A stretch of DNA of 64,000 nt. Origin: Shewanella sp. CG12_big_fil_rev_8_21_14_0_65_47_15. Its GTDB lineage: Bacteria > Pseudomonadota > Gammaproteobacteria > Enterobacterales > Shewanellaceae. This document shows positions 12,014-24,366 of this stretch, in pieces; the stretch's first letter is position 1; every line of letters starts with the position of its first letter. The stretch spans positions 46,532 to 110,531 of the forward strand of contig NZ_PFGL01000067.1 in NCBI RefSeq assembly GCF_002783505.1, in the 5' to 3' direction. The translations under genes were made by a program, and so were the position numbers. The notes under the pieces were generated by a model. That model saw nothing but the letters and a program-made list of their open reading frames with translations. It did no database searches and was not told where the DNA came from.

Positions 12014-13588
12014 GTGCTAAATAACATTCGGGCTTTTGCCCAACAAAAGTCCCGCTCTCGCGCTTTGAGGCTCGTACTGGCACTGGCTCTTGGCGCCAGT
12101 ACAGCACTTTCATTCGCCCCTTATTCCATCTGGATTATCTATCCTATCGCTATGGCGCTGGCCCTTTGGCAGAGCCATCCCCTCTCGACTAAGGCGAGCT
12201 TTTACTATTGGTTAAGCTTTGGTTTTGGTTGTTTTGCCGTCGGGATCAGTTGGGTACACGTGAGTATGGACACCTTTGGTGGCCTGCCCCTTGCCGCCTC
12301 GATTGGCTTGATGGCCTTATTAGCCCTGTATTTAGCCTTATATCCCGCACTGGCTGGTTTAGTGCTGGCTTGGCTAACGAACACCCGCCGCTGTGATGGT
12401 GAAACTAAGGTCGGTCTTTGGCGTAATCTCGCCCTATTCCCCGCCCTGTGGACCTTAACCGAATGGGCTCGTGGTTGGGTGATGACGGGCTTCCCCTGGT
12501 TATGGGCCGGTTATTCGCAAACCCAAGGACCGCTAAAATCCCTTGCCAGTATCATAGGTGCCTTAGGATTAAGTTTCTTAATCGCGATGATCGCGGGTGC
12601 CTTAGCGCTCTGTTTTGCTAAACGCTATAAAAGCTTGCTGATTTTGCTGCCAATCACGGTGCTGAGTGCCTGGGTTGTACCTAAATTTTCCGATATTCAT
12701 CCAACGGGTGAAAGCGTCAAAGTGGCACTGGTGCAGGGCAATATTCCCCAAAGCATGAAGTGGGAGCCCGAAGCTCTGTGGCCAACACTCTTAAAATACA
12801 TGGACTTATCCCGCGAACACTTAGATGCCGACATCATTATTTGGCCAGAGGCCGCCGTCCCAGCACCCGAGTCTATGGTGCAGGACTTTTTAGATAATGC
12901 CAATAAAGTCGCCAATCTAAACCATACCTCAATCATTACTGGCATTATTAGCCATCAAAACAATGATTTTTATAATTCATTGATTGTGTTGGGTAATCAC
13001 AACCAGAAACAGCAGGAAGCGCCTGACTATGAGGGCGATGGCAGCAACCAGTTTAAGAAACATCACCTGTTGCCGATTGGTGAGTTTGTGCCCTTCGAGG
13101 CGCTACTGCGCCCGATTGCGCCGTTCTTCAATCTGCCCATGTCATCCTTTGCCAGAGGCGAATACCAACAGCCGAATTTGAGCGCGCTTGGACATAAAAT
13201 CGCGCCGGCAATTTGCTATGAAATAGCGTTCCCAGAGCAACTCAGGGACAGTGTCGACCTAGATACCGATATGCTGCTCACAGTGTCAAACGATGCCTGG
13301 TTTGGCACCTCAAATGGGCCATTGCAACATATGGAAATGGCCCAAATGCGCTCCATTGAATTGGGCCGTCCTTTAGTGCGCGCGACCAACAACGGTGTTA
13401 CCGCCGTAGTAGATGAAAAGGGCAATATCACCGCATCATTACCGCAGTTTGAAACGGGCGTCCTAAGCGCAACCATTCCGCTGGTGACAGGCCAAACATG
13501 GTTCGCAAAATTAGGCCAAACACCCCTGCTACTGCTCTGTGGTTTACTGGTATTACTCGGCTTTGGCAGACGTGTTAAAGCGCAATAG
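12014..13588 (+). CDS. lnt: Apolipoprotein N-acyltransferase
   Basis: Multi-TM N-terminus plus nitrilase-like domain (WPEAAVPAP, HHLLPIGEFVPFE, NDAWFG). Confidence 0.96.
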   Translation: MLNNIRAFAQQKSRSRALRLVLALALGASTALSFAPYSIWIIYPIAMALALWQSHPLSTKASFYYWLSFGFGCFAVGISWVHVSMDTFGGLPLAASIGLMALLALYLALYPALAGLVLAWLTNTRRCDGETKVGLWRNLALFPALWTLTEWARGWVMTGFPWLWAGYSQTQGPLKSLASIIGALGLSFLIAMIAGALALCFAKRYKSLLILLPITVLSAWVVPKFSDIHPTGESVKVALVQGNIPQSMKWEPEALWPTLLKYMDLSREHLDADIIIWPEAAVPAPESMVQDFLDNANKVANLNHTSIITGIISHQNNDFYNSLIVLGNHNQKQQEAPDYEGDGSNQFKKHHLLPIGEFVPFEALLRPIAPFFNLPMSSFARGEYQQPNLSALGHKIAPAICYEIAFPEQLRDSVDLDTDMLLTVSNDAWFGTSNGPLQHMEMAQMRSIELGRPLVRATNNGVTAVVDEKGNITASLPQFETGVLSATIPLVTGQTWFAKLGQTPLLLLCGLLVLLGFGRRVKAQ

Positions 13589-13598
13589 GATTTAGACT

Positions 13599-14102
13599 AT
13601 GCATTACCCATTCAATAAACAAGATATGGCTGGCTTTACCTTGATTGAACTGGTCGTGGTGATGATTGTGCTTGGGATCTTGGCTGTGATTGCCGCGCCT
13701 AAATTTATCGGCTTAAGCAAAGAAGCTCGGGAGAAAACCCTACAGCAATTACAAGCCAGTGTGAAAACCGCTAATACGCTCACCTACTCAAAAACCCAAA
13801 TGCCCAGCCTGCAAAGCCAAGTGGTCGCTGGGCGTGATGATATTATCGACATCGATCTTGACGGCGATGGCACAGTCGACACCCGCCTAAAATGGGGATA
13901 CCTCGATAATACCGATGTGGAAAAGTGGATCACATCGGACGAAAAATTAGTGATCCAATATCAAGGTATTGATATCACTTACATTGGATATGATCTTAAT
14001 AGCAACACCTTAGTCAATGACGATCAATGTTATTTCCGTTATACCCAGGCAACGGATGCCAACACACCACCACAGTATGATCTCACTCTCCAAGGCTGTT
14101 GA
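13599..14102 (+). CDS. Type IV pilin-like protein (prepilin N-methylation motif)
   Basis: [35 protein letters not shown]. Confidence 0.85.
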   Translation: MHYPFNKQDMAGFTLIELVVVMIVLGILAVIAAPKFIGLSKEAREKTLQQLQASVKTANTLTYSKTQMPSLQSQVVAGRDDIIDIDLDGDGTVDTRLKWGYLDNTDVEKWITSDEKLVIQYQGIDITYIGYDLNSNTLVNDDQCYFRYTQATDANTPPQYDLTLQGC

Positions 14103-14227
14103 CGCGGCCAATGCCTACAAAATGAATACCGACAAAATAGATTAGGCCCTGTACTCATTTCACGGTAAAGTGCTCCATTAGACGTGGCCTTGCTTGACTG
14201 CCTCGTATTTCATACCAAGGCAAACCT

Positions 14228-14881
14228 ATGGCTCCCCTGCGTATCCGCTATCAAACCCACGAGTTTGGGGCGATTGACATCCATGTTCGCACCCTTAGAG
14301 ATAATCAAGAATTTCAAGATATTAACGGCGAGGCGGAAAAGCTCGGTATTTCCTCTGCCACTTGGCCATTATTTGGCATAGTCTGGCCATCCGGGCAGGT
14401 GCTCTCCCACCATATGCTTGACTACGATATTAACAATAAACGTATTTTAGAGGTTGGCTGTGGAATTGGTCTTGCCAGCCTAGTGCTTAATCACAGATGT
14501 GCTGATATTACGGCAACTGACTATCACCCTGAAACCGGTGGCTTTCTTGCGCAAAATGTGGCGCTCAATAAAGGCCGTGCCATCCCCTTTGTACGAACGG
14601 GTTGGGCGGATGCGGCATCGGAATTAGGTATGTTCGATTTGATTATCGGTAGCGATCTGCTCTATGAACAAGAACATGCCGACTTGCTTTCTCAATTCAT
14701 TGAGCAACATGCCAATCCAAGTTGCGATGTTGTGCTGGTCGATCCTGGCCGCGGAAATCACGCCAAATTTAGTAAAAAAATGGTCTCGCTTGGTTTTGAC
14801 CATTCCCAACATAAACCCATCAATACGGCATTTTTAGCCGCGCCTTTTCATGGTCAAATTCTGAATTATTGTCGCAACTAG
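14228..14881 (+). CDS. Class I SAM-dependent (protein lysine-type) methyltransferase
   Basis: RILEVGCGIGLASLVLNHRCADITATDYHPE; FDLIIGSDLLYE. Confidence 0.85.
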   Translation: MAPLRIRYQTHEFGAIDIHVRTLRDNQEFQDINGEAEKLGISSATWPLFGIVWPSGQVLSHHMLDYDINNKRILEVGCGIGLASLVLNHRCADITATDYHPETGGFLAQNVALNKGRAIPFVRTGWADAASELGMFDLIIGSDLLYEQEHADLLSQFIEQHANPSCDVVLVDPGRGNHAKFSKKMVSLGFDHSQHKPINTAFLAAPFHGQILNYCRN

Positions 14882-14924
14882 CCCATAATGACCAACGCCC
14901 TTCCCTCTATTTTCGCCCCTAAAA

Positions 14925-14948
14925 CAAACGACGCCTAGGCGTCGTTTG
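14925..14948. terminator. Bidirectional terminator between convergent genes
   Basis: Perfect 24-bp palindrome caaacgacgcctaggcgtcgtttg between convergent ORFs. Confidence 0.7.
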
Positions 14949-14966
14949 GGGGTTCAAAGTTCACGC

Positions 14967-15473
14967 TTAGGGCGTCAGCGGTTCACGGGTAAACTCTTCG
15001 TGATCGCACTCAGGACAATCGGGAACAATCCCAGGAAACTCAATACTCATTTCATGGCCACAATTGGTGCAAACCATAATGCCCTGGCTGACAATATCAC
15101 CACTCTGGTAATAGCCATGATGTTTAAAGTCTTGAGTCAACTCATGCCACTCCACTTGGCTACGGTCGGTTATTTCACTCAGCCAGTGCCACAGGGTATT
15201 TTCCATGGCAATAACACTAGGGCTATGACTTAAACTATCGGCATTTTGCTCACGCAAAAAACTCGCTATATCACGCTTTAAAAATTGTTCCACTAACGCG
15301 AGTTCATCTTCTTTGGCCTGTTCTTTAAGACGCAAATACTCCTTACCTTGAGTGACTGACTTAAATAAATTCTTTGCAGTCATAGTGTTATCTTCTGCAA
15401 ATTGGGATTTCACCTCGGTAATTAAGGCTTGATACAGTCCTAGTAGCGCGTTACTTCTCTCATTCATAACCAA
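14967..15473 (-). CDS. Zinc-ribbon protein, DUF1451/YbeL-like
   Basis: C-terminal CTNCGHEMSIEFPGIVPDCPECDHEEF zinc ribbon. Confidence 0.8.
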   Translation of the reverse strand: MVMNERSNALLGLYQALITEVKSQFAEDNTMTAKNLFKSVTQGKEYLRLKEQAKEDELALVEQFLKRDIASFLREQNADSLSHSPSVIAMENTLWHWLSEITDRSQVEWHELTQDFKHHGYYQSGDIVSQGIMVCTNCGHEMSIEFPGIVPDCPECDHEEFTREPLTP

Positions 15474-15591
15474 TACTCCTTCATAGGAACCTTTTTAATG
15501 CATCGCTTCTAGTTTATTCTATGCAGATCTTATTCGCGCCGATATGGCGTTAGATCAAATAATAGGCGGCACTGCCGGAAATAGCGTGATG

Positions 15592-18168
15592 CAAGAGCAA
15601 TATAATCCCTCAGAAATTGAAGCCTTAGTGCAAAAGCACTGGCATGACAACAAAACCTTTGAAGTCACTGAAGATGCAAACAAAGAAAAGTTTTATTGCC
15701 TTTCAATGTTTCCGTACCCTTCGGGCCGACTCCATATGGGACACGTCCGCAACTATACCATAGGTGATGTAGTTGCACGCTTCCAGCGTCTTCAGGGCAA
15801 AAACGTGCTGCAACCCATAGGTTGGGACTCATTTGGTCTACCCGCTGAAAATGCCGCGATTAACAACAAAACCGCGCCTGCACCATGGACCTATGAAAAC
15901 ATAGAGTACATGAAGAACCAGCTGAAATTGCTGGGTTTTGGTTACGATTGGAGCCGTGAAATCGCCACTTGCACCCCAGAATATTATCGCTGGGAACAAT
16001 GGTTCTTCACTAAGTTGTACGAGAAAGGCCTAGTCTACAAGAAGACGGCCTCGGTCAACTGGTGTCCAAACGATGAAACCGTACTGGCGAACGAGCAAGT
16101 TCAAGACGGTTGCTGCTGGCGCTGTGATACCCCTGTGGAACAAAAAGAAATCCCACAGTGGTTTATTAAAATCACCGCCTATGCAGAAGAATTATTAAAC
16201 GATATCGATACCTTAGATGGCTGGCCTGAGCAGGTTAAGACCATGCAGCGCAACTGGATTGGTCGCAGCGAAGGTGTAGAAATGACCTTCGGCGTCGCAG
16301 GTAGCGATAAAACCTTCGATATCTATACCACCCGTCCAGATACCTTAATGGGCGTGACCTATGTGGCGATTGCCGCGGGTCATCCCTTGGCTGAAATCGC
16401 CGCGCAATCTAATCCTGAGCTTGCCGCCTTTATCGATGAGTGCAAAAACAGCACCACCTCGGAAGCCGAACTTGCGACCATGGAAAAACGCGGCGTGGCC
16501 ACTGGGCTTTTCGCTATTCATCCTATCACTGGCAAGCAAGTGCCTATTTGGGCCGCTAACTTTGTACTGATGAACTATGGCACCGGCGCTGTGATGTCGG
16601 TTCCTGGCCACGATCAACGTGACTTCGAATTTGCCAAGAAATACGGTCTAGCGATTGAAGCTGTGATCAAGCCAGTTGATGGCGAAGTCGACATCAGTGA
16701 AGCCGCTTATACCGAGAAAGGCATACTATTTAACTCCGGTGAGTTCGACGGTTTAGACTTTGACGCCGCCTTCAATGCCATCGCTAACAAGTTAGTCGCC
16801 GAAGGTAAAGGCAAGCGCCAAGTCAACTACCGTCTGCGCGATTGGGGTGTTTCACGTCAGCGTTACTGGGGCGCGCCAATTCCTATGGTGACCTTAGCCG
16901 ACGGCTCTGTGATCCCAACGCCTGAAGACCAACTGCCCGTATTACTGCCAGAAGATGTAGTGATGGACGGGATTCAAAGCCCCATCAAGGCCGATAAAGA
17001 ATGGGCGAAAACCCAAGTCAACGGTCAAGATGCACTGCGTGAAACCGATACCTTCGATACCTTTATGGAATCCTCTTGGTATTACGCCCGTTACTGCAGC
17101 CCGCAGGCCGATGAAATGTTAGATCCCGCTAAAGCCAACTACTGGCTACCCGTGGATCAGTATATTGGCGGTATCGAACACGCCTGTATGCATTTGTTAT
17201 ATTTCCGCTTCTTCCACAAATTGCTGCGTGATGCGGGTCTAGTCAACACCAATGAGCCAGCAAAACAGTTACTGACTCAGGGCATGGTTTTAGCCGATGC
17301 CTTCTACTACACCAACGATAAAGGTGCCCGCGTATGGGTGTCGCCGTTAGATGTAGCAACCACAGAAAAAGACGACAAGGGCCGCATAACTAAGGCTATC
17401 GACAAAGACGGCAACGAGCTGGTTTATACCGGCATGAGCAAGATGTCTAAGTCGAAAAACAACGGTATCGACCCTCAAGTCATGGTTGAGAAATACGGCG
17501 CCGACACAGTTCGCCTATTTATGATGTTCGCATCCCCACCAGAATTAACCCTGGAATGGCAGGAGTCTGGCGTTGAAGGCGCGCACCGCTTTATCAAACG
17601 TCTGTGGAAGCTTGCAAGCGAGTATATCGCCCAAGACAATAGCGAAGCCTTAGATGTCAGCAAGTTAACTGGCGATCAAAAAGCGCTGCGCCGTGAAGTC
17701 CACAAGACTATTGCTAAGGTGACCGATGATATCGGCCGTCGTCAGATGTTCAACACAGCCGTTGCCGCCGTGATGGAACTGATGAACCATCTGCAAAAAG
17801 CGCCACAAACCACAGGCCAAGACAGAGCCATTATCGGCGAAGCCTTATCTGCGGTGGTGCGTTTACTGTACCCAATCATTCCACATGTGAGCTTTAGTCT
17901 GTGGAATGAGTTAGGTAATGCGAGCAGCATCGAAGATAGCCAATGGCCCGTTGTCGATGACTCAGCCCTAGTGGAAGACAGCAAACTGATTGTGGTACAA
18001 GTGAACGGTAAAGTCCGTGCCAAAATCACAGTGGCAGCCAATGCGGATCAAGCCTCCGTCGAAGCGCTGGGTATGGCGGATGAGCAAGTCATCAAGTACT
18101 TAGATGGCGTGACAGTGCGTAAAGTTATCTATGTCCCAGGTAAACTGCTCAGCATAGTTGCCAACTAA
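15592..18168 (+). CDS. leuS: Leucyl-tRNA synthetase
   Basis: [40 protein letters not shown]; start placed at [11 protein letters not shown]. Confidence 0.98.
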   Translation, partial: QEQYNPSEIEALVQKHWHDNKTFEVTEDANKEKFYCLSMFPYPSGRLHMGHVRNYTIGDVVARFQRLQGKNVLQPIGWDSFGLPAENAAINNKTAPAPWTYENIEYMKNQLKLLGFGYDWSREIATCTPEYYRWEQWFFTKLYEKGLVYKKTASVNWCPNDETVLANEQVQDGCCWRCDTPVEQKEIPQWFIKITAYAEELLNDIDTLDGWPEQVKTMQRNWIGRSEGVEMTFGVAGSDKTFDIYTTRPDTLMGVTYVAIAAGHPLAEIAAQSNPELAAFIDECKNSTTSEAELATMEKRGVATGLFAIHPITGKQVPIWAANFVLMNYGTGAVMSVPGHDQRDFEFAKKYGLAIEAVIKPVDGEVDISEAAYTEKGILFNSGEFDGLDFDAAFNAIANKLVAEGKGKRQVNYRLRDWGVSRQRYWGAPIPMVTLADGSVIPTPEDQLPVLLPEDVVMDGIQSPIKADKEWAKTQVNGQDALRETDTFDTFMESSWYYARYCSPQADEMLDPAKANYWLPVDQYIGGIEHACMHLLYFRFFHKLLRDAGLVNTNEPAKQLLTQGMVLADAFYYTNDKGARVWVSPLDVATTEKDDKGRITKAIDKDGNELVYTGMSKMSKSKNNGIDPQVMVEKYGADTVRLFMMFASPPELTLEWQESGVEGAHRFIKRLWKLASEYIAQDNSEALDVSKLTGDQKALRREVHKTIAKVTDDIGRRQMFNTAVAAVMELMNHLQKAPQTTGQDRAIIGEALSAVVRLLYPIIPHVSFSLWNELGNASSIEDSQWPVVDDSALVEDSKLIVVQVNGKVRAKITVAANADQASVEALGMADEQVIKYLDGVTVRKVIYVPGKLLSIVAN

Positions 18169-18181
18169 TGCTGGTCATTAG

Positions 18182-18700
18182 ATGAATAGGAAACCGCGAA
18201 AACTTATGCTAATTAAACGCTTAGCTTTCGCAATCATGGCGCTGGTCATTATGACCAGCGCCGGTTGCGGTTTTAAGCTCCAACGTAGCTATCAAATCCC
18301 CGCTGCGCTTAACCAGTTAAGCTTGAGCAGTTCGGATGAATATAGCGAACTCACTCGCCTAGTGCGTGAGCGGTTACGTTTGAACAATGTCAAGATTGTC
18401 GATGCGGCCAATGACGTACCTGTGCTAAGGCTAATCACCGACTCACTAGAGCGTTCGACCTTGTCTTTGTATCCCACGGGTAACGTCGCCGAGTATGAAC
18501 TGATTTATTTAGTCGAATTCGCCGTGGCACTACCGGGCAAAGAGGCGCAGCCTTTCAAGGTTGAAATCCGCCGCGACTACTTAGACGATCCCCGTACCGC
18601 GCTGGCAAAGAGTCGTGAAATGGAATTGCTCACTAAGGAAATGCGTATCCAGGCTGCCGATCGTATTCTGCAGGCGATGGCCAGCACTGAGGTGAATTAA
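18182..18700 (+). CDS. lptE: LPS assembly lipoprotein LptE
   Basis: Lipobox MTSAGCGFKLQRSYQIP; leuS-lptE-holA order. Confidence 0.95.
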   Translation: MNRKPRKLMLIKRLAFAIMALVIMTSAGCGFKLQRSYQIPAALNQLSLSSSDEYSELTRLVRERLRLNNVKIVDAANDVPVLRLITDSLERSTLSLYPTGNVAEYELIYLVEFAVALPGKEAQPFKVEIRRDYLDDPRTALAKSREMELLTKEMRIQAADRILQAMASTEVN

Positions 18701-18733
18701 TGTGGGGCAACGATTAATGCCGGACATCATTCA

Positions 18734-19765
18734 ATGAGAGTCTATCCCGATCAACTCTCCCGCCACCTTAACCAGCTATTGCCCTGTTATCTGATTTTTG
18801 GTGATGATCCTTGGTTAATCGAAACGACTAAGGATCAGATCCGCCAATTTGCTAAACACCATGGCTTCGATGAACGCATCCAGCTTATCCAAGAAACGGG
18901 CTTTAACTGGAGCGACTTAACCCAGGAATGGCAGGCCATGAGCCTGTTTTCCAGCAAGCGTATCATAGAGCTAAACCTACCTAACGCTAAACCCGGTGCG
19001 GACGGTTCAACTACGCTGCAAGCACTATTGCAAACACCCAATCCCGATATGCTGTTGATTATCGAGGGCCCAAAGCTTGCTAGCGAGCAAACCAACAGCA
19101 AATGGTTTAAGACCTTAGATGCCCATGGCATGTATCTGCCCTGCACCACCCCCGAGGGCGATCAGTTTATGCGCTGGCTCGACTCACGTATCAAGCATTT
19201 TAAGCTCAATCTGCAAAGTGATGCCCGCGCTATGCTGTATTCCCTCTATGAAGGGAATTTATTGGCCGCCGATCAAGCCATGCAGCTATTGCAACTCCTC
19301 AGCCCAACTCGCCCCGTCAGTGCCGATGAGTTAAGCCATTACTTTGAAGATCAGTCCCGCTTTACCGTATATCAACTCACCGATGCCCTACTGACCAATC
19401 ACCAACAAAGTGCCCAACATATGCTGGGGCAACTTAATGGCGAAGGCACTGCACTGCCCATCCTGCTTTGGGCGCTCTTTAAGGAGCTGCACCTCCTGCT
19501 CATGTTAAAGAGTGAACAGGCACAAGGCGCGGCGTTAAATGCTCTTTGGAGTAAACACCGTATTTGGGATAAGCGTAAACCCCTCTACCAAGCGGCACTG
19601 CAGCGACTGACACTCGAACAGATTGAGCATATGTTAGCCTTTGCCTCCAAGCTTGAACTGAATTTAAAACAGCACGGCAGGGAAGATTGGACAGGACTAA
19701 GCCATCTATGCCTGTTATTCGATCCCAAAGCCCATCGGCAGTTGGCCCATATAACCTTAGAGTAA
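18734..19765 (+). CDS. holA: DNA polymerase III subunit delta
   Basis: [22 protein letters not shown]; operon position. Confidence 0.95.
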   Translation: MRVYPDQLSRHLNQLLPCYLIFGDDPWLIETTKDQIRQFAKHHGFDERIQLIQETGFNWSDLTQEWQAMSLFSSKRIIELNLPNAKPGADGSTTLQALLQTPNPDMLLIIEGPKLASEQTNSKWFKTLDAHGMYLPCTTPEGDQFMRWLDSRIKHFKLNLQSDARAMLYSLYEGNLLAADQAMQLLQLLSPTRPVSADELSHYFEDQSRFTVYQLTDALLTNHQQSAQHMLGQLNGEGTALPILLWALFKELHLLLMLKSEQAQGAALNALWSKHRIWDKRKPLYQAALQRLTLEQIEHMLAFASKLELNLKQHGREDWTGLSHLCLLFDPKAHRQLAHITLE

Positions 19766-19778
19766 TCGAAGAGTAGCT

Positions 19779-20426
19779 ATGCGCATTGGTATTTTAGGCG
19801 GTACCTTCGACCCCATACATTACGGTCATATTCGTCCTGCAATGGAAGTGAAACAGACGCTGGGTTTAGATAAAATCCTGCTGATGCCTAACCATATTCC
19901 GCCCCATAAACAGCAACCACACTCCACCACGGCGCAACGTCTAAATATGGTGGCGGATGTCTGTACTAAACTCGATGGCTTTGAGCTTTGTGATATCGAA
20001 GCGAAGCGAAATACGCCTTCCTATACCGTCGTGACCCTAAAACAACTGCGTAAACACTATCCCCATGATGAACTGTTTTTTATTATGGGCATGGACTCTT
20101 TTATGCATCTGCAAAGCTGGCATAAATGGCAGCAACTATTTGAATACTCAAACCTTGTAGTCTGTCAGCGCCCCGGTTGGCAATTAGCCAGCGGACATCC
20201 AATGCAGCAGGTGCTTAGCGAACGCCACGAAGCCATCGATACCTTTAAAAAGACAGCACTACCGCAAACACCTATCCTTGGGCGTATTTTTACCGTCGAT
20301 ATCACCGCGCAGGATATCTCTTCAACCCAGATACGTTCACAGTTAACTCAGGGGGAAATCCCCCAGGACGCTCTTATGCCGATAACATTAAATTACATTA
20401 AAAAACAACAACTTTACTTATCTTGA
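19779..20426 (+). CDS. nadD: Nicotinate-nucleotide adenylyltransferase
   Basis: [29 protein letters not shown]. Confidence 0.97.
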   Translation: MRIGILGGTFDPIHYGHIRPAMEVKQTLGLDKILLMPNHIPPHKQQPHSTTAQRLNMVADVCTKLDGFELCDIEAKRNTPSYTVVTLKQLRKHYPHDELFFIMGMDSFMHLQSWHKWQQLFEYSNLVVCQRPGWQLASGHPMQQVLSERHEAIDTFKKTALPQTPILGRIFTVDITAQDISSTQIRSQLTQGEIPQDALMPITLNYIKKQQLYLS

Positions 20427-20517
20427 TTCAATATTAGCCCAGATATAGTAAACTCGATCGTCGATCCAATGTATTCCATGGCCCAACACTGATATACTAC
20501 CGCGCTATTTAAAATTA

Positions 20518-20862
20518 TTGAGGTACATCAGCGTGCAGAGCGCCGAATTAAAGCAGTTCGTAGTCGACAAGATCGACGACTTAAAAGCCAGAGATGTGGT
20601 AGTTATCGATGTTAGCAAGCAGTCTAACATTACTGACTATATGGTGATTTGTTCAGGCACATCAAAGACTCATGTTAAAGCTATCGCCGAAAACCTAGTC
20701 GTTGAAGCTAAAGCCGCGGGCATCCCACCTATAGGGGTAGAAGGCCGTGATAGCAGCGAGTGGGTGCTGGTAGATATGGGCAACGTGATCCTGCACGTTA
20801 TGCAAGATCAAACCCGCGACTTCTACCAGCTTGAAAAGCTCTGGTCAGAAAAACAAGCCTGA
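20518..20862 (+). CDS. rsfS: Ribosome silencing factor RsfS
   Basis: [35 protein letters not shown]; likely GTG start slightly downstream. Confidence 0.95.
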   Translation: MRYISVQSAELKQFVVDKIDDLKARDVVVIDVSKQSNITDYMVICSGTSKTHVKAIAENLVVEAKAAGIPPIGVEGRDSSEWVLVDMGNVILHVMQDQTRDFYQLEKLWSEKQA

Positions 20863-21332
20863 TGAAGTTGCAACTCATCGCAGTAGGAACACGGATGCCC
20901 GATTGGGTTACCCGTGGTTTCGAAGAATACCAGCGCCGCTTTCCCCGTGATATGGCGCTGGAGCTTATCGAAATACCCGCAGGAAAGCGGGGGAAAAATG
21001 CCGACATAGTCCGGATCCTGCAAAAGGAAGGCGAGCAAATGTTGGCGGCCATTCCCAAAGGCAATCATATTGTTAGCTTAGATCTTCCCGGTAAAAACTG
21101 GACAACCCCAGAGTTAGCAACAGCCCTAAGCAAGTGGCAACTCGATGGCCGAGATGTGAGTCTATTGGTTGGTGGCCCAGAGGGTTTAGCACCCGCCTGT
21201 AAAGAAGCGGCACGCCAAAGTTGGTGCCTATCGGCATTGACCCTGCCCCATCCTCTGGTGCGGATCGTAGTTGCCGAAAGCTTATACCGCGCGTGGAGTG
21301 TGAACACCAATCACCCTTATCACAGAGAATAG
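20862..21332 (+). CDS. rlmH: 23S rRNA pseudouridine1915 N3-methyltransferase
   Basis: [52 protein letters not shown]. Confidence 0.97.
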   Translation: MKLQLIAVGTRMPDWVTRGFEEYQRRFPRDMALELIEIPAGKRGKNADIVRILQKEGEQMLAAIPKGNHIVSLDLPGKNWTTPELATALSKWQLDGRDVSLLVGGPEGLAPACKEAARQSWCLSALTLPHPLVRIVVAESLYRAWSVNTNHPYHRE

Positions 21333-21392
21333 CGGGATCTTGATGTTAACGAGTGTCAACCACCCGGATGGGATCAGCTGGAGATAGCCTAA

Positions 21393-23249
21393 GTGTCGCC
21401 AAAAAAGCGGATAACAATGCATGATCACGCCGCCGAGGCGTCACTGTTTAAGCGCCGTGCGCTGTTCACTTTTTTTTGTGTTGTCGCCCTCCTGAGCGTG
21501 TTGGTGACCAACCTTTATCACCTACAGGTTGAATCCTATAAAGATTATGCAACTCGCTCTAATGAAAACCGCATTCGCGTCGTTCCTATCGCCCCTAGTC
21601 GTGGTCTCATTTACGACAGAAACGGTGTACTCTTAGCTGAAAATCAACCTTTTTATTCCCTCGAGCTGATCCCTGAAAAAATAACCAACATGTCCGAGAC
21701 CTTGGACGAACTCGGTCAGTTAATTGAGATAAGTGTTGATGAACGTGAAACCTTCACCGAAGCGCTCAAATTTCATCGCCGCTTTAAGCCGCTCACCCTG
21801 AAGAATCAACTGACCGAAGAGCAGGTCGCCATTTTCAGCGTGAACCAACATCGTTTTCCGGGGATTAGCGTCGAGGCGGGTCTTAAGCGTAATTATCCCT
21901 ACGAGAGCCAGCTCACCCATGTACTAGGCTATGTCGGAAAAATTAATACTCGAGATCGCGCCCAACTAGAGCGCAGCGATCAGTGGAAAAACTATGCCGC
22001 GACTAAAGATATCGGTAAGCAAGGCATTGAAAAGTTTTATGAATCTTTACTACATGGCACGCCGGGTCACCTCGAAGAGGAAGTGAACAACCGCGGCCGT
22101 ACAATCCGCACCTTACGCATTGTTCCGCCCGAACCCGGACAGGATATTTACTTAACGCTCGATCTCCAATTACAACAAAAGGCCGTGGAGTTGCTCCAAG
22201 GTCATAAAGGTTCAATCGTCGCCATAGATCCAAGGGATGGCGGCATTTTAGCTTTAGTGTCTAGCCCAAGTTATGATCCAAACCAATTCGTTCAAGGAAT
22301 TAATAGTAAAGATTACAGCAATTTACTTAATGATAAATCACGCCCGTTGATCAACAGGGCCACCCAAGGCCAATACGCCCCCGCATCGACGGTCAAACCC
22401 ATTATGGCCCTGCTTGGTCTGGATGAAAAAGCCGTGACCGAACATACTCGCGTTTGGGACCCCGGTTTTTGGCAGATCCCAGGAGTGGAGCGAAAGTACC
22501 GTGACTGGAGGCGTTGGGGACACGGCTGGGTCAACGTCTACAGTGCGATTGTCGAGTCCTGTGATACCTATTTCTATGAATTAGCTTATAAGATAGGTGT
22601 TGACCCTATAGCCCGTTTTATGGAGCAGTTTGGTTTTGGGCAAAATACCGGCATAGATATCTTTGAGGAATCGGCGGGCAACATGCCCTCTAAAGACTGG
22701 AAACGCTTAAAGTACAATCAGGCTTGGTATATTGGCGATACGATTTCTGTGGGTATCGGTCAGGGTTACTGGACGGCGACCCCACTGCAATTGGCTAATG
22801 CCACCGCGATTTTAGCGAATAAGGGACACCGCTTTCCGCCGCATCTGCTTAAGTCAATCAAGGACAATACGGCTAAGATTGACTCGCCAATTAACGAGTT
22901 ACCCCCTATTGAGCTTAAAAATTCGCGCAATTGGAATATTATCAACGAAGCCATGCGCCAGACTGCGCATAAATCCCGCTTCACCGACGCCAGTTACACC
23001 GCCGCGATGAAAACCGGTACGGCGCAGGTCATTGGCGTAGCAGAAAATACTAAGTACGATGCCAATAAAATTGCCGAACATTTCCGTGACAACGCCCTAG
23101 TGGTGGCCTACGCCCCCTTCGAAGAACCTAAGATTGTCCTCGCCGTCGTCATGGAAAACGCCGGCTGGGGTGGCGCTAACGCTGGCCCTGTCGCCCGCGC
23201 TATGCTCGATGAATATATGCTTAGAGACACTTGGAAACCTATGCCATGA
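21393..23249 (+). CDS. mrdA: Penicillin-binding protein 2
   Basis: Transpeptidase motifs ASTVKP, SCD, KTGTAQ. Confidence 0.97.
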   Translation: MSPKKRITMHDHAAEASLFKRRALFTFFCVVALLSVLVTNLYHLQVESYKDYATRSNENRIRVVPIAPSRGLIYDRNGVLLAENQPFYSLELIPEKITNMSETLDELGQLIEISVDERETFTEALKFHRRFKPLTLKNQLTEEQVAIFSVNQHRFPGISVEAGLKRNYPYESQLTHVLGYVGKINTRDRAQLERSDQWKNYAATKDIGKQGIEKFYESLLHGTPGHLEEEVNNRGRTIRTLRIVPPEPGQDIYLTLDLQLQQKAVELLQGHKGSIVAIDPRDGGILALVSSPSYDPNQFVQGINSKDYSNLLNDKSRPLINRATQGQYAPASTVKPIMALLGLDEKAVTEHTRVWDPGFWQIPGVERKYRDWRRWGHGWVNVYSAIVESCDTYFYELAYKIGVDPIARFMEQFGFGQNTGIDIFEESAGNMPSKDWKRLKYNQAWYIGDTISVGIGQGYWTATPLQLANATAILANKGHRFPPHLLKSIKDNTAKIDSPINELPPIELKNSRNWNIINEAMRQTAHKSRFTDASYTAAMKTGTAQVIGVAENTKYDANKIAEHFRDNALVVAYAPFEEPKIVLAVVMENAGWGGANAGPVARAMLDEYMLRDTWKPMP

Positions 23250-24349
23250 GTGCCCATCAACGTCAAAATATCTGGCAGCGCCTGCACATAGATCTGCCGC
23301 TCTTACTCGGCCTCTTCGCCGTAATGGGTTTTGGACTCTTTGTGATCTATTCCGCCAGTGGTGAAGATCTTGGCATGATGGAGCGCCAGCTGTTTCGTAT
23401 GCTGTTGTCACTGGGCATCATGTTTACCATGGCGCAAATCAATCCCGAAGCGCTAAAACGCTGGGCCCTACCGATTTACCTTGCTGGGATTGTCTTGCTG
23501 CTTGGGGTACACTTTTTCGGTGAAATCAATAAAGGCGCGCAGCGTTGGTTGAATTTAGGCTTTATGGAGTTTCAACCTTCGGAGCTGATTAAACTCGCCT
23601 TCCCGATCACTATGGCCTGGTATATCAGTAAGTTCCCTCTGCCGCCTAAGAAACGCTATTTAGCGGGTGCTGCGGTGATCTTGCTGGTGCCGACTCTTCT
23701 TATCGCCAAACAACCCGATCTTGGCACATCGATTCTGGTCGCCGCATCGGGAATATTCGTGCTGTTTTTATCGGGGATGAGCTGGGCCATTGTTGGCGGA
23801 TTTGTTGCCGCGGTATTGGCGTTTTTGCCTATCCTTTGGTACTTCTTGATGCACGATTACCAAAGAACGCGCGTATTAACCTTACTCGATCCTGAGCAAG
23901 ATCCCCTAGGTGCGGGTTATCATATTATTCAGTCAAAAATTGCCATCGGCTCGGGTGGGCTTTGGGGCAAAGGCTGGCTCGATGGTACTCAGTCACAGCT
24001 TGAATTTATCCCCGAGCGTCACACAGATTTTATCTTTGCGGTGATCGGGGAAGAATTTGGCTTGATCGGTAGTATTTTGCTACTCATCATGTACCTCTAT
24101 ATTATTGGCCGTGGCTTAGTCATTGCCTCGCGGGCACAAACCAGCTTTGCTCGGTTATTAGCCGGTAGCATCACATTGACTTTCTTCGTGTATGTTTTTG
24201 TGAATATAGGCATGGTTTCAGGTATTCTGCCCGTAGTGGGCGTACCTTTGCCCCTAGTGAGCTATGGCGGCACTTCCATGCTGACATTGATGACAGGGTT
24301 TGGCATTCTAATGAGCATTCATACCCATAGACGTTTTGTAGATAGATAA
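23246..24349 (+). CDS. mrdB: Rod shape-determining protein RodA
   Basis: SEDS protein; [22 protein letters not shown]; overlaps mrdA (ATGA). Confidence 0.96.
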   Translation: MSAHQRQNIWQRLHIDLPLLLGLFAVMGFGLFVIYSASGEDLGMMERQLFRMLLSLGIMFTMAQINPEALKRWALPIYLAGIVLLLGVHFFGEINKGAQRWLNLGFMEFQPSELIKLAFPITMAWYISKFPLPPKKRYLAGAAVILLVPTLLIAKQPDLGTSILVAASGIFVLFLSGMSWAIVGGFVAAVLAFLPILWYFLMHDYQRTRVLTLLDPEQDPLGAGYHIIQSKIAIGSGGLWGKGWLDGTQSQLEFIPERHTDFIFAVIGEEFGLIGSILLLIMYLYIIGRGLVIASRAQTSFARLLAGSITLTFFVYVFVNIGMVSGILPVVGVPLPLVSYGGTSMLTLMTGFGILMSIHTHRRFVDR

Positions 24350-24366
24350 TTTTTAGGGACTTTTTA

